From: Betaproteobacteria bacterium
Lineage (GTDB): Bacteria; Pseudomonadota; Gammaproteobacteria; Burkholderiales; SG8-39
Assembly: GCA_016210745.1 (NCBI GenBank)
Contig: JACQTO010000018.1
Span: forward strand, 1-64,000
Length of the DNA: 64,000 nucleotides
Reading direction: 5' to 3'
A program made the position numbers and the translations under genes. Positions 55,266-64,000 of the stretch are shown piece after piece. Within the stretch, counting starts at the first letter, position 1, and every line of letters begins with the position of its first letter. Under the pieces are notes generated by a model. The model was not told the origin of the DNA. It saw nothing but the letters and a program-made list of their open reading frames with translations, and searched no databases.

Positions 55266-57314
55266 CTACTCGTCTTCTTCTCGCGCCGTCTTGTACTGCG
55301 ACGTGATCTGCTGCTGGATCGAACCCGGCACCGGCGCGTAGTGGCTGAACTCGATCGTGTACGAACCCTGGCCACCGGTCATCGAACGCAACCGCGACTG
55401 AAAATCCACCAGTTCCGAAAGCGGCACCTGGCCCGTGATCGCCGAGGTGTCGCTCGCAAGCGGCTGAGTTCCGGTGATCTGGCCGCGCTTCGAAGAGATA
55501 TCCGAGGCGAGATCGCCGATGTAGGTTTCCGGAGTCAGCACCTCGATGTTGACCATGGGTTCGAGCAGGATCGGCCCGGCCTTGGTAACTGCGTCGATAA
55601 CGGCTTTGCGGCCGGCGCTGACAAAAGCAATTTCCTTGGAATCCACGGGGTGGCTTTTCCCGTCGTACACGATCACGCGCAGGTCTTCGGCCGGATAGCC
55701 GGCTATGATGCCGGCGTCGAGCGCCTGGCGCACGCCTTTTTCGACTGCTGGGATGAACACGGTCGGAATGACGCCGCCCTTCACTTCATCGACAAACTCG
55801 AATCCCGTGCCGCGCGGGAGGGGCTCGATGCGCAGGTACACCTCGCCGAACTGTCCGGCGCCGCCGGTCTGCTTCTTGTGGCGGCAGTGGCCCTCGGCTT
55901 TCTTGGTGATCGTCTCCCGGTACGGGATCTTGGGCGGCGTCGTCGTCACTTCGAGCTTGTATTGCTGGACCATTTTCTCCAGCTTGCAGCGCAGGTGCTG
56001 TTCGCCCAGGCCGCGGATAATGGTCTCATTGGTGGCCGGATGGCGCTCCACGCGAAAGCACGGGTCTTCCACCTCGAGCTTGCGCAGCACCTCGAACAGG
56101 CGCTGCTCATCGCCCTTCTTCTTGGTCTCCACCGCGAGGCCCTGCATGGGAACCGGAAACTCGAGCGGGCGCAGGTGAATGCGGTCCTCATCGTGGGAAT
56201 CGTGCAGCACCGCGTCGAATTCGATTTCCTCGACCTTCGCCACCGCGCCGATATCGCCGGGCACCAGCGCGTCAGTCTCGACGTATTCCTTGCCCTGCAG
56301 CATAAGCAGGTGTCCCACTTTGAATGGGCGCTTGCCGTCGCCGATGAATAGCTGGGAGTCCTTGGTCACCGTGCCCTGGTGAACGCGGAACACGCCGAGC
56401 TTTCCCACATAAGGGTCGACCACGACCTTGAACACATGCGCGAGGACGTGTTTTTTCGGATCCGGCTCGGCATGAAACTCAACCGCATTGTTTCCCTCTC
56501 CCTTGAGAAAGGGCGGGGCGTTGCCTTCGGTGGGGTTCGGCGCCAGTTTCGCCAATATGTCGAGCAGTTCGACGATGCCGGTGCCGGTCTTGGCCGAAAC
56601 GAAGCACACCGGCATCAAGTGCCCTTCGCGCAGGGCCTTCTCGAACGGGGCGTGGAGTTGTTCGGGGGACACCTCTCCCTTGTCGAGGTAGATCTCCATC
56701 AGCGCCTCGTCGACCTCGACCACCTGGTCGACCAGCGCGCGGTGCGCCTGTGCGACCGAGGAGAAATCCGCCTCGCCATCGGGATTGAAAAAACAGTCGA
56801 CTACCCGGGTCCCCCCATTCGCGGGCAGGTTGATCGGCAGGCACTCGCGTCCGAATGATTCTTGCAGCGAAGCGAGCACCGCAGGCAGGTCGACATTCTC
56901 GCCATCGATCTTATTGACCACGATCATGCGACACAATCCGCGCGCGCCTGCCCACTTCATCATGCGTCTGGTGTTCAGCTCAATGCCCGTCTGGGCATTG
57001 ATCACGATCGCCGCCGTGTCCACGGCCGCGAGTGCGCCGATGGCCTGGCCGGCGAAGTCGGGATATCCCGGCGTGTCGACCAAGTGCACGCGGACGCCCT
57101 GATAGTCGAAGTTCGCCAGTGCGGAATTGAGCGAATGCCCATAAGACTTCTCCAGGGGATCGAAGTCGCACACGGTGTTGCCGGCCTCTACCGTGCCCTG
57201 GGAAGCGAGGGCGCCGGCCTTGAACAGCAGCGCCTCGGCCAGCGTCGTCTTGCCTGCTGCGCCATGGCCGACCAAGGCGACGCTACGAATTGTTTCAGTT
57301 GAATATTTCGGCAT
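55266..57314 (-). CDS. Elongation factor G-like GTPase (second EF-G type)
   Basis: A 682-residue translational GTPase with EF-G domain order. G1 is GHGAAGKTT, G3 is DTPGYPDF and G4 is NKID. Switch I does not contain the RGITI sequence of canonical EF-G (the region reads DFDPLEKSYGHSLNSAL), and domain IV has HCRHKKQTGGAGQFGEVYLR. These are features of the EF-G-like paralogues (as in Thermus EF-G-2) rather than of the housekeeping fusA, which normally lies in the str operon. It probably acts on the ribosome in an accessory or stress role. No neighbouring ribosomal genes. Confidence 0.9.
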   Translation of the reverse strand: MPKYSTETIRSVALVGHGAAGKTTLAEALLFKAGALASQGTVEAGNTVCDFDPLEKSYGHSLNSALANFDYQGVRVHLVDTPGYPDFAGQAIGALAAVDTAAIVINAQTGIELNTRRMMKWAGARGLCRMIVVNKIDGENVDLPAVLASLQESFGRECLPINLPANGGTRVVDCFFNPDGEADFSSVAQAHRALVDQVVEVDEALMEIYLDKGEVSPEQLHAPFEKALREGHLMPVCFVSAKTGTGIVELLDILAKLAPNPTEGNAPPFLKGEGNNAVEFHAEPDPKKHVLAHVFKVVVDPYVGKLGVFRVHQGTVTKDSQLFIGDGKRPFKVGHLLMLQGKEYVETDALVPGDIGAVAKVEEIEFDAVLHDSHDEDRIHLRPLEFPVPMQGLAVETKKKGDEQRLFEVLRKLEVEDPCFRVERHPATNETIIRGLGEQHLRCKLEKMVQQYKLEVTTTPPKIPYRETITKKAEGHCRHKKQTGGAGQFGEVYLRIEPLPRGTGFEFVDEVKGGVIPTVFIPAVEKGVRQALDAGIIAGYPAEDLRVIVYDGKSHPVDSKEIAFVSAGRKAVIDAVTKAGPILLEPMVNIEVLTPETYIGDLASDISSKRGQITGTQPLASDTSAITGQVPLSELVDFQSRLRSMTGGQGSYTIEFSHYAPVPGSIQQQITSQYKTAREEDE

Positions 57315-57476
57315 GCGGTGGTTTCCTCGCTGAGTTTGAATTCCACTTAGCGAGACTTTAACTCATGCGGCACTGGAAGGTCGAGCGCCCTCTCCGGTAT
57401 CGCTGGAACGCAGGGAACTGGAGCTTATTGCGCTCGAACCTCTTGTTTCCGCCTCTTTCGTCCGCATCTACGCCGC

Positions 57477-57881
57477 ATGCATCCCAAAGACCCTAAATAT
57501 TCGATGTGGTCCGAGGCCCTGGACCTGCTGCAGTCGGCAGAGCGGCTGCAGCGCCAGTTCTTCCAGGTGGGCGCGGGAGCGGCGTGTTGGGAGCCGCCGA
57601 TCGATATGTACGAAACGGCCGATGGCCTGTGGATTCTGGTCGCCCTTCCCGGCGTCGCTCCCGAGCAGATCAGGGTCATGATCGACGGCACCGCCGTGGC
57701 CATTATCGTGGCGGGCGAGCGGCCGCTGCCGGTCGAGTCCAGGAGAGCGATGATCCATCGTCTGGAAATTCCCTATGGTCACTTCGAGAGGCGAATTGCG
57801 CTGCCGGGGGGGCGCTTCGAGCTGCTCGATCACCAACTGGACCGCGGCTGTCTTGCTCTTCGGCTGCGCCGGTTGGCGTGA
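57477..57881 (+). CDS. Hsp20-like small heat shock protein
   Basis: A 134-residue protein with an alpha-crystallin core: PPIDMYETADGLWILVALPGVAPEQIRVMIDG and later FERRIALPG. The final A-x-L-x-L-like strand LALRLRRLA matches the core's end; a flexible C-terminal I-x-I tail is missing. It lies 13 nt before the lon-type gene, so the two are presumably one operon for protein quality control: Hsp20 holds unfolded clients and Lon degrades them. Confidence 0.85.
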   Translation: MHPKDPKYSMWSEALDLLQSAERLQRQFFQVGAGAACWEPPIDMYETADGLWILVALPGVAPEQIRVMIDGTAVAIIVAGERPLPVESRRAMIHRLEIPYGHFERRIALPGGRFELLDHQLDRGCLALRLRRLA

Positions 57882-57894
57882 TGGGAGTCCAATC

Positions 57895-60285
57895 ATGACT
57901 ATGTCGCTTGAGGGCAAACACGCGGATTCCGGAGAAATGCGCGGCACGGCGCCGAGCGGGACTGCGAGCAGTGCGCTCGCCATTCCCGATGACGCGCTCG
58001 TACTGATTCCGGTGCGCAACCTGGTGCTGTTTCCGGGGATGATCCTGCCGGTTGCGATCGGCCGGGAAATTTCGATCGCCGCCGCCCAAGCGGCGGTCAA
58101 AGACGAGAAGCCGGTCGGATTGCTTTTGCAGCGCAATGCAGAGGCCGAGCGCCCCGCGCCCGACGATCTATGCCGTATCGGGACTATCGCGAATATCCTG
58201 CGCTACGTAACCACGCCGGACGGAGCCCACCACATCGTCTGCCAGGGGCAGCAGCGATTTCGCGTGATCGAGTTTCTCGACGGTTATCCGTTCCTGGTCG
58301 CGCGTGTCGAGAAAATCGCCGAGCCCGAACCGCAAGGCAGCCAGATCGAAGCCCGGCTGATGCAGATGAAGCAGCGCGCCGTCGAGGCGCTCGAACTCCT
58401 ACCGCAGACGCCGCAGGAGTTGCTGGGCATGGTGCAGAACATGACCTCGGCCGGCGCCCTGGCGGATTTCGTTGCGGGATTCATGGATCTCAAGCCTGCG
58501 GAGAAGCAGGCAATTCTTGAAATCATCGATTTGGAGAAGCGGCTGGACGAGGTGCTCTCGCTGCTCGCCCATCGGATCGAGGTGCTCAAGCTTTCGCGCG
58601 AAATCGACGAGCGCACCAAGGCGAGCATCGACCAGGGTCAAAGGCACTACCTCCTGCGCGAGCAAATGAAGGCCATCCAGAAGGAACTGGGCGAGGGAGA
58701 GAACGAGGCGGCCGAAATCGAGGAGCTGAGGCGTGCCGTCGCCGAGGCGAAAATGCCTGCCGAAGTCGAGGCGCATGCAATCAAGGAACTGAAACGTCTG
58801 GAACGTACGCCCGAGTCCTCGGGAGAGTACTCCATGATCAGGACCTATCTCGATTGGCTGATCGAGCTGCCCTGGGCGGAGCCGGCGCCGGACGCGATCG
58901 ATATTGCCGAGGCGCGGGGGATCCTGGACGAAGACCATTTCGGACTGGAGCAGGTGAAGAAGCGCATCCTCGAATTTCTGGCGGTGCGCAAGCTCAATCC
59001 ATCGGGCCACGGACCGATTCTGTGCTTTGTCGGCCCGCCGGGGGTAGGGAAGACGTCGCTGGGACAATCGATCGCACGGTCGTTGGGGCGCAAGTTCGTG
59101 CGCGTGTCGCTCGGCGGCACGCACGACGAGGCCGAGATCCGCGGTCACCGCCGGACCTATATCGGTGCACTCCCCGGAAACATAATCCAGGTGATCAAGA
59201 AGGCCGGCACACGCGGATGCGTGTTGATGCTCGACGAGATCGACAAGCTCGGTACCGGCATGCACGGGGATCCGAGCTCGGCGATGCTGGAAGTTCTCGT
59301 TCCGGAGCAGAACAACACATTCCGCGACAATTACCTCGCGGTGCCTTTCGACCTGTCGCGGGTGCTGTTCATCGCCACGGCCAACGTACTCGATGCCATT
59401 CCGGGACCGCTGCGCGACCGGATGGAAATCTTGCACTTGCCGGGCTATACGCAAGAGGAAAAACGGGAAATCGCGCGGCGCTACCTGGTCAGGCGCCAGT
59501 TGAAGGAAAACGGTCTGAAGGACGAGCAGTTCGAGATCGGCGACGCAGCGCTCGCGGCGCTCATTCGCGACTACACCCGCGAGGCGGGAGTGCGAAATCT
59601 CGAGCGTCAGATCGGCTCGCTTTGCCGCAATGCCGCGGTGAGGATCGCCGAAGGCAAGCTCGAACGGGTGCGCGTGGACGAGGGCGACCTCGCCGCTGTC
59701 CTGGGACCGCCGAAGTTCGAGAGTGACGTCGCGCTGCGCGTCAGCGTTCCGGGGGTTGCAACCGGCCTGGCTTGGACGCCGGTCGGGGGGGACATTCTGT
59801 TCGTCGAAGCGAGCCGAACGGCTGGCGCCGGCAGGCTTATTCTTACGGGGCAGCTCGGCGACGTGATGAAGGAGAGTGCACAAGCCGCGCTGACGCTGGT
59901 GAAATCCAGCGCCGCGAGCCTCGGGATCGATGCCGGCGCTTTCGAGAAGTCCGATGTGCACGTCCACGTTCCGGCGGGTGCGATTCCAAAAGACGGTCCA
60001 AGCGCCGGCGTCGCCATGTTTGTTGCCTTGGCATCGCTTTTCGCGGGCAAGCCGGTGCGCAACGACACGGCCATGACGGGCGAGATCAGTTTGCGCGGCC
60101 TGGTTCTGCCGGTAGGCGGAATCAAGGAAAAGGTGCTGGCCGCGATGCGCGCCGGTATCTCGCGGGTGATGCTGCCCGCGCGCAACCGGCGCGACTTCGA
60201 GGAGATTCCCGCCGAAGCGCGCGAGAAGCTCGAATTTGTCTGGCTGGAGACCGTGGAAGGGGCGTTGGCGCAGGCAGTCCGCTAA
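57895..60285 (+). CDS. lon: ATP-dependent Lon protease
   Basis: The ATG at 57895 (GGGAG upstream) gives 796 residues; an in-frame start at 57775 lies inside hsp20 and is rejected. An N-terminal substrate-binding LON domain (LIPVRNLVLFPGMILPVAIG) is followed by the AAA+ module with Walker A GPPGVGKTS (about residue 380) and LDEIDKLG as Walker B. The C-terminal protease domain has the Ser-Lys dyad Ser703 (KDGPSAGVAMF) and Lys746 (GGIKEKVLAA). The Hsp20 neighbour suggests an accessory, stress-linked Lon. The start could also be the ATG at 57901. Confidence 0.94.
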   Translation: MTMSLEGKHADSGEMRGTAPSGTASSALAIPDDALVLIPVRNLVLFPGMILPVAIGREISIAAAQAAVKDEKPVGLLLQRNAEAERPAPDDLCRIGTIANILRYVTTPDGAHHIVCQGQQRFRVIEFLDGYPFLVARVEKIAEPEPQGSQIEARLMQMKQRAVEALELLPQTPQELLGMVQNMTSAGALADFVAGFMDLKPAEKQAILEIIDLEKRLDEVLSLLAHRIEVLKLSREIDERTKASIDQGQRHYLLREQMKAIQKELGEGENEAAEIEELRRAVAEAKMPAEVEAHAIKELKRLERTPESSGEYSMIRTYLDWLIELPWAEPAPDAIDIAEARGILDEDHFGLEQVKKRILEFLAVRKLNPSGHGPILCFVGPPGVGKTSLGQSIARSLGRKFVRVSLGGTHDEAEIRGHRRTYIGALPGNIIQVIKKAGTRGCVLMLDEIDKLGTGMHGDPSSAMLEVLVPEQNNTFRDNYLAVPFDLSRVLFIATANVLDAIPGPLRDRMEILHLPGYTQEEKREIARRYLVRRQLKENGLKDEQFEIGDAALAALIRDYTREAGVRNLERQIGSLCRNAAVRIAEGKLERVRVDEGDLAAVLGPPKFESDVALRVSVPGVATGLAWTPVGGDILFVEASRTAGAGRLILTGQLGDVMKESAQAALTLVKSSAASLGIDAGAFEKSDVHVHVPAGAIPKDGPSAGVAMFVALASLFAGKPVRNDTAMTGEISLRGLVLPVGGIKEKVLAAMRAGISRVMLPARNRRDFEEIPAEAREKLEFVWLETVEGALAQAVR

Positions 60286-60339
60286 GGTCCTGAGCAAGAA
60301 ATCGATTCAATAAAGCGCCTACGCGAAACAGGCACCGTC

Positions 60340-60484
60340 CCTCGTTGCTCGGCAGCTCCTCTCTCCCTGTGCCGCGGCGCTCCGCGCTGCCCTCACCGAC
60401 GGCGAAGCCCAGATAAGGCTCCTGGTCTTCGCCGCCGGCTCGGCGCGACACTTGATGGGAGAGAGGAGCTGCCGAGCAACGAGG
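60340..60484. repeat. 28-bp perfect inverted repeat with an 89-nt folded interior
   Basis: Arms 60340-60367 (CCTCGTTGCTCGGCAGCTCC...) and 60457-60484 are exact complements. The interior contains further complementary pairs (GGCGAAG at about 60401 with CTTCGCC at about 60427), so the whole 145 nt could fold into one long branched hairpin. It lies between lon (+) and the DUF748 gene (-), tail-to-tail. Candidate MITE-like element or structured RNA; no U-tract. Confidence 0.8.
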
Positions 60485-60503
60485 ACGAAGCCGCCGAGAG
60501 AGG

Positions 60504-63500
60504 CTAACGAGCCGTCAGCGAAAGCTGCAGCTTGATTTGTTTAGCCTCGGGCTCCGAGGTCGGCTCGGCGGTTGTCTGCGCAATCCGAGAGGCGTCGGCA
60601 CCCGCTGCTTTGAGCGCCGTTTCGATTGCGAGCCCGCGCTGGCGCGCAAGCTCGGCCAGAGCATCGCTCGCCAGCGGCTGCTCCTCGCGAAGTCTGCGCA
60701 GCAGAGTCTGGTAAAACTCGCGCGCATCGACGATCTGCGGCTCGCCGCTCATGAGGTTGCGAACCCGATCGGCCACCGAAGGCGGCGGCTGGCCGGCAGC
60801 GCGCGCCTTTTCTTCGGCCTGGCCACGCAGTTTGTCCAGCTCCGCCCGGGAGAATCGTTCGGCAAATAAGGCTCTCAAGGCGGCGCGGGTCGGCTTGTCT
60901 TGGAGATTGAGAGGTCCCGGTTCTTCGTCTTCAGCGACCGCGAACCCCGCACGGCGGCCGATTTCGCGGCCCAGTGCGGCCCGCTTCATGGCGCGGGCAT
61001 CAGCCTCGGCGTCGTAGCGCGCCGGGATGAGAAGCTTCACCTCCGGGCGCTTGGAGAGCCCCTGGGCGATACGCCCGAGTTTCTCCCGCTCGGGGGGCAG
61101 CAGCCTGCTTCTCCCCGGGTCAAAGGCGATCATACCGGCATTGTCTTCCGAAGCGCCGCCAAACAGATGCGCGAGCGCGCGAAACGGCGCCGCGATGACA
61201 TTGCCGATCAGGTTCCCGATCGCTTTCCAGATAAGCGGCGCCAAACTGAATTGCGGGTCGTCCAGGTTGCCTCTGACCGGAACCTCCAGGTTGATCGTGC
61301 CGTCGGGCTCTTTGAGCAGCCCAATTGCAAGCTCGAACGGCAGCTTGAGCGCGTCAGGGCTTTCGACATGCTCGCCGAGCTTGAAATCTTGGAGCGTGAT
61401 CTTGTTGTCGCCTTCGATCAGGCTGGTGCGCACCCGGTAGTTGAGATCGAGCGCCAGGTGGCCGCTCGCGATGCGATAGCCGGCAAAGCGCATGGCGTAC
61501 GGCGACGCGCCCGCAAGGTCGATGTTGCGCAATTGCACGCGAAATGTGCTCCGGTTGCGCGGCGCGAACAGATTGACCGAGCCCGATAAGCGCGCATAAC
61601 CGAACTCGTCAACGCGGCCTTCGAGGGAGAATTGACTGCGGGTATCTTGGTCGCTCGACAGGCCGTTAGCCGTGCCCGCAAGTTCGTAGATTTTTGCCAC
61701 GAAGCGGGGACTGAGACTGTCGTCGGAAAAATCGAGCGCGCCCTGCTCGACGCGCACTCGACGCACCGTCACCGAAAACGGAACGCCATCGCCAGGTTTC
61801 GGCTCCGCTGCTTCCGCATCAAGCGCTGTTTTCGGCGTGACGATGGGCGTTCCATCGTCCTTCGCGGCGGCGGGGGCGCTTGAACTGGCCGAAGCCTCCT
61901 TTCGTGCGAAAGCCCGCGAGAGGTTGCTGGTGCCGTCGGCGGCGATCGCAAGGCGGCCGGCAGGAGCGTTGAAGCGCAGTTCATCGATTTCGATCTGGTC
62001 GGGTGAAAGCGTCGCCTTGAGCAATTCGGTTGAAACGGACTTCCAGCCGATCAACCTCGCCCCGGCAGGGTCATCGAGCGCGACATTCGCGACATGGGCG
62101 GCTCCGGAGTACGTGAATTTTGCGCCGTCGCCGCCGATGCGCAGCGCACCGGAAAGCGAAACATCACCCGAGCCGAGGGCCAAGCTCGAGTGGCGCGAGA
62201 GCAACGGCTGTAGCGGCGCCATCGCAATCGCCTTGGCGTCCACCTGCGCCTCGAGCGTTCCTTTGGCGGGCAGTGCGCGGCCGCGAAGCGCGATCCGCCC
62301 GCCGCTTCTTACTTCGGTGCTCACTTCGAAGCGGAGCCGCCTGTTCGGATCGGTCGAGACATTGCGGAGTTTGGCGCTGGTGTGATCGAGAGCGATCGCG
62401 ATGCCGCTGGTGCGATCGGCGATGCTTAAGCTGCCTTCATCCAGCGCCAGAGACCTGATCCGCGCCGATAACGGTTTTGCCGCGCTGGAATCCTGCGTCT
62501 TGGGCAGGAGATCGAGCAGCGACGCTCGGCCATCTTCCAGCAACGTGTCCGCGCCGAGACCGCCTATGCGCACGCTCTGAATCTCGAGCGTGTTCGCGGC
62601 GCTGTTAAAGCGGGTGCCATCGATCGAGAAATCGGTGACCCTTAGCGCCGGGGCAGCGCCCAGCGCTGCCGATGCCGCAACGGCATCGAGTTTGGCAAGC
62701 GAAAGTTTCTCCGCTTCCAGGCGCATGCCAAATCCTTCGGCTCCGGATGATGCTTCGAGCTTGAAACGGGCGAACAGACCGCTGATGGCAAGGGCAAGCG
62801 GAGTCTTGGCGGTCAAGTCGGTGTAGTTTGCCGAAGCATTGGCGAACTCCACCGAGTCGATGCCAAACCGCCACGCAGGGGAACTGGCGCCGCTTGAACC
62901 ATCTCTCTTGCCGGACCACAAGCGCGCCAGATCCAGGTCGCCATTGGCGCCGCGTTCGAGCGCCAATGCGAGGTCGGCGAGGCGCAAGCCTTTTGCCGAG
63001 GCGCTTTGCGAGTCGAAATCGAACTCCAAGCCCTCCAGCGCAAGCTGCCCCAGCTTCGCGAGCGGCTGCTTGCCGTCTCCGCCCGTGAGAACCGCGCCGG
63101 CGACGTTGAGCGCGCGCGCCGAAACCCGGCGCGTCCTGGGGTCGAAACCCAGACCCTCGATCGCAAACGGGCCGAGCGCAGCGGTTCCTGCGTTTCCCTC
63201 GGTGGCGGCGAATTCGATGCCGCCAACGTTCAGGGTCGCCGCTGATGCGCGGCGGGTTCCGATTTCGAATGCCGCGCCGTCGAGCGTAAGCGCGCCGATT
63301 TTGGCGAGCGGTGCATTGTCTTTGCCGGAGGCGATCGTCGATTCGCCGATGCGCAATGACCTTGCCGATGCGCGTTGCACAGTCCAATCGAAATCCACGC
63401 CGCCAAGAGAGATGGTGCCGGGCTTCACGAGCAGAGCTTCTTGCCCGGTGCTTGCGAGCGCGGGATCGCGCACCTCGAGCTTCGCTCCAGCGAGACTGAA

Positions 63501-64000
63501 TCGGGGCTGGCCCCCGGTGAGGGCGAAGCGATACGGCAGTTCGAGATCGGCTCGGCCGGCGACAATGCGCATTGCGGCGACCTCATCGACGTAGGGCATG
63601 AGGTCCGCGAGCGGCACGTTTCCCACCGCGAGGGTGCCGGTGGCCTCCAGCGGCGCGAGCGAAAGCTCCCCTTTCCATTGCAATGCCGCGCCGCCCGGTG
63701 TCCGGCCGGCAAGCATATAGGGTCCTTTCTTCTCCCCCAGCGTTGAAAGCGACGACAGATCGATGGATATCCCCTCCAGTCGATTGCGGTAGCCCTGCCG
63801 AAGATCCTCGAAGTCGATGCTTCCGTTGACGACAGCAAGACGGGCGATGGCGAAGTTCGGGAGCGGTGTCGCAGGCGCAGCGCCTCGATCGGGCGCTAGG
63901 GCGGCAAGGTTCAGGCGGCCCTCCTTGGACAGCTCTAAACGGGCCGACGGATTGACCAGCCGCAGTTCATCGAGCACCCAGGCGCCTCGTGTGAGCGAGC
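60504..64000 (-). CDS. DUF748/AsmA-like envelope protein (5' partial)
   Basis: The frame is open to the window edge, so the start is upstream (beyond 64000); about 1165 residues are visible. The sequence is a long repetitive beta-type protein: repeated blocks of the form ALTLDGAAFEIGTRRASAATL / LALEGLEFDFDSQSASAKGL, which recur about every 45-50 residues in the first 350 visible residues. The DUF748 module lies near PFELAIGLLKEPDGTINLEVP and GNLDDPQFSLAPLIWKAIGN, and a C-terminal OmpA-like/helical region (FDPGRSRLLPPEREKLGRIA) closes it. AsmA-like proteins span the periplasm and are linked to lipid transport or outer membrane assembly. Function here is inferred only. Confidence 0.82.
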   Translation of the reverse strand, partial: SLTRGAWVLDELRLVNPSARLELSKEGRLNLAALAPDRGAAPATPLPNFAIARLAVVNGSIDFEDLRQGYRNRLEGISIDLSSLSTLGEKKGPYMLAGRTPGGAALQWKGELSLAPLEATGTLAVGNVPLADLMPYVDEVAAMRIVAGRADLELPYRFALTGGQPRFSLAGAKLEVRDPALASTGQEALLVKPGTISLGGVDFDWTVQRASARSLRIGESTIASGKDNAPLAKIGALTLDGAAFEIGTRRASAATLNVGGIEFAATEGNAGTAALGPFAIEGLGFDPRTRRVSARALNVAGAVLTGGDGKQPLAKLGQLALEGLEFDFDSQSASAKGLRLADLALALERGANGDLDLARLWSGKRDGSSGASSPAWRFGIDSVEFANASANYTDLTAKTPLALAISGLFARFKLEASSGAEGFGMRLEAEKLSLAKLDAVAASAALGAAPALRVTDFSIDGTRFNSAANTLEIQSVRIGGLGADTLLEDGRASLLDLLPKTQDSSAAKPLSARIRSLALDEGSLSIADRTSGIAIALDHTSAKLRNVSTDPNRRLRFEVSTEVRSGGRIALRGRALPAKGTLEAQVDAKAIAMAPLQPLLSRHSSLALGSGDVSLSGALRIGGDGAKFTYSGAAHVANVALDDPAGARLIGWKSVSTELLKATLSPDQIEIDELRFNAPAGRLAIAADGTSNLSRAFARKEASASSSAPAAAKDDGTPIVTPKTALDAEAAEPKPGDGVPFSVTVRRVRVEQGALDFSDDSLSPRFVAKIYELAGTANGLSSDQDTRSQFSLEGRVDEFGYARLSGSVNLFAPRNRSTFRVQLRNIDLAGASPYAMRFAGYRIASGHLALDLNYRVRTSLIEGDNKITLQDFKLGEHVESPDALKLPFELAIGLLKEPDGTINLEVPVRGNLDDPQFSLAPLIWKAIGNLIGNVIAAPFRALAHLFGGASEDNAGMIAFDPGRSRLLPPEREKLGRIAQGLSKRPEVKLLIPARYDAEADARAMKRAALGREIGRRAGFAVAEDEEPGPLNLQDKPTRAALRALFAERFSRAELDKLRGQAEEKARAAGQPPPSVADRVRNLMSGEPQIVDAREFYQTLLRRLREEQPLASDALAELARQRGLAIETALKAAGADASRIAQTTAEPTSEPEAKQIKLQLSLTAR

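Noticed and set aside
58399-60297. A 632-codon minus-strand frame over lon
   Set aside because: Antisense shadow; the plus strand has complete Lon motifs.

Overview
The window is high-GC, gene-dense chromosomal DNA from a proteobacterium, most probably a betaproteobacterium of the order Burkholderiales. The evidence is six periplasmic receptor genes for solute transport, five of them Bug-type tripartite tricarboxylate transporter (TTT) receptors without permeases, and a TCA block in the order acnA / mdh / sdhE / gltA / sucA / sucB / lpdA. A very large multicopper oxidase resembling MofA of Leptothrix fits the same group. This assignment is inference from gene content. I saw no rRNA, tRNA, CRISPR array, phage or intact insertion sequence.

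Layout. 1-10033 (+): a tight operon for extracytoplasmic copper/redox work, with the 3' part of a giant multicopper oxidase, a YVTN-type beta-propeller protein, two overlapping SCO-family copper chaperones and a cytochrome c fused to an ABC-type ligand-binding domain. 10345-15043 (+): a GMC oxidoreductase, a secreted subtilisin-like protease and a mercuric-reductase-like flavoprotein. 15137-16922 (-): a double-haem cytochrome and a glutathione S-transferase. 16976-17077: a relic of a dehydrogenase gene. 17317-20373 (+): a TAXI-TRAP transporter. 20376-22031 (-): sulfite dehydrogenase SorAB. 22366-26191: a dehydrogenase, a DUF1993 protein, a thioesterase, prolyl aminopeptidase and a TTT receptor. 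26588-35203 (+): a catabolic-looking cluster with two paralogous carboxyltransferase-type (PycB/OadA-like) enzymes, an acyl-CoA dehydrogenase and four TTT receptors.

35281-49174 is the TCA block: acnA and mdh on the minus strand, then sdhE, citrate synthase, a histidine-kinase-like ATPase gene, and the complete 2-oxoglutarate dehydrogenase complex on the plus strand. Three things are odd here. acnA carries a single in-frame amber codon. The citrate synthase is of the mitochondrial/Geobacter type rather than the usual bacterial type. The sdhCDAB genes normally found between mdh and sdhE are absent.

49522-63977 holds an MFS transporter, an AcuI-like acrylyl-CoA reductase next to propionyl-CoA synthetase PrpE, a GlcG/HbpS protein, a transglutaminase-like protein, an EF-G-like GTPase, an Hsp20-Lon pair, and a DUF748/AsmA-like protein that runs off the window end.

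The intergenic spaces carry several long, perfect inverted repeats of unrelated sequence (26485-26571, 49281-49329, 49367-49417, 53819-53866, 60340-60484) that look like small palindromic elements or structured RNAs. The best leads for something new are the copper-oxidase operon with its cytochrome-receptor fusion, the nonsense codon in acnA, and the citrate synthase/ATPase insertion into the TCA block.
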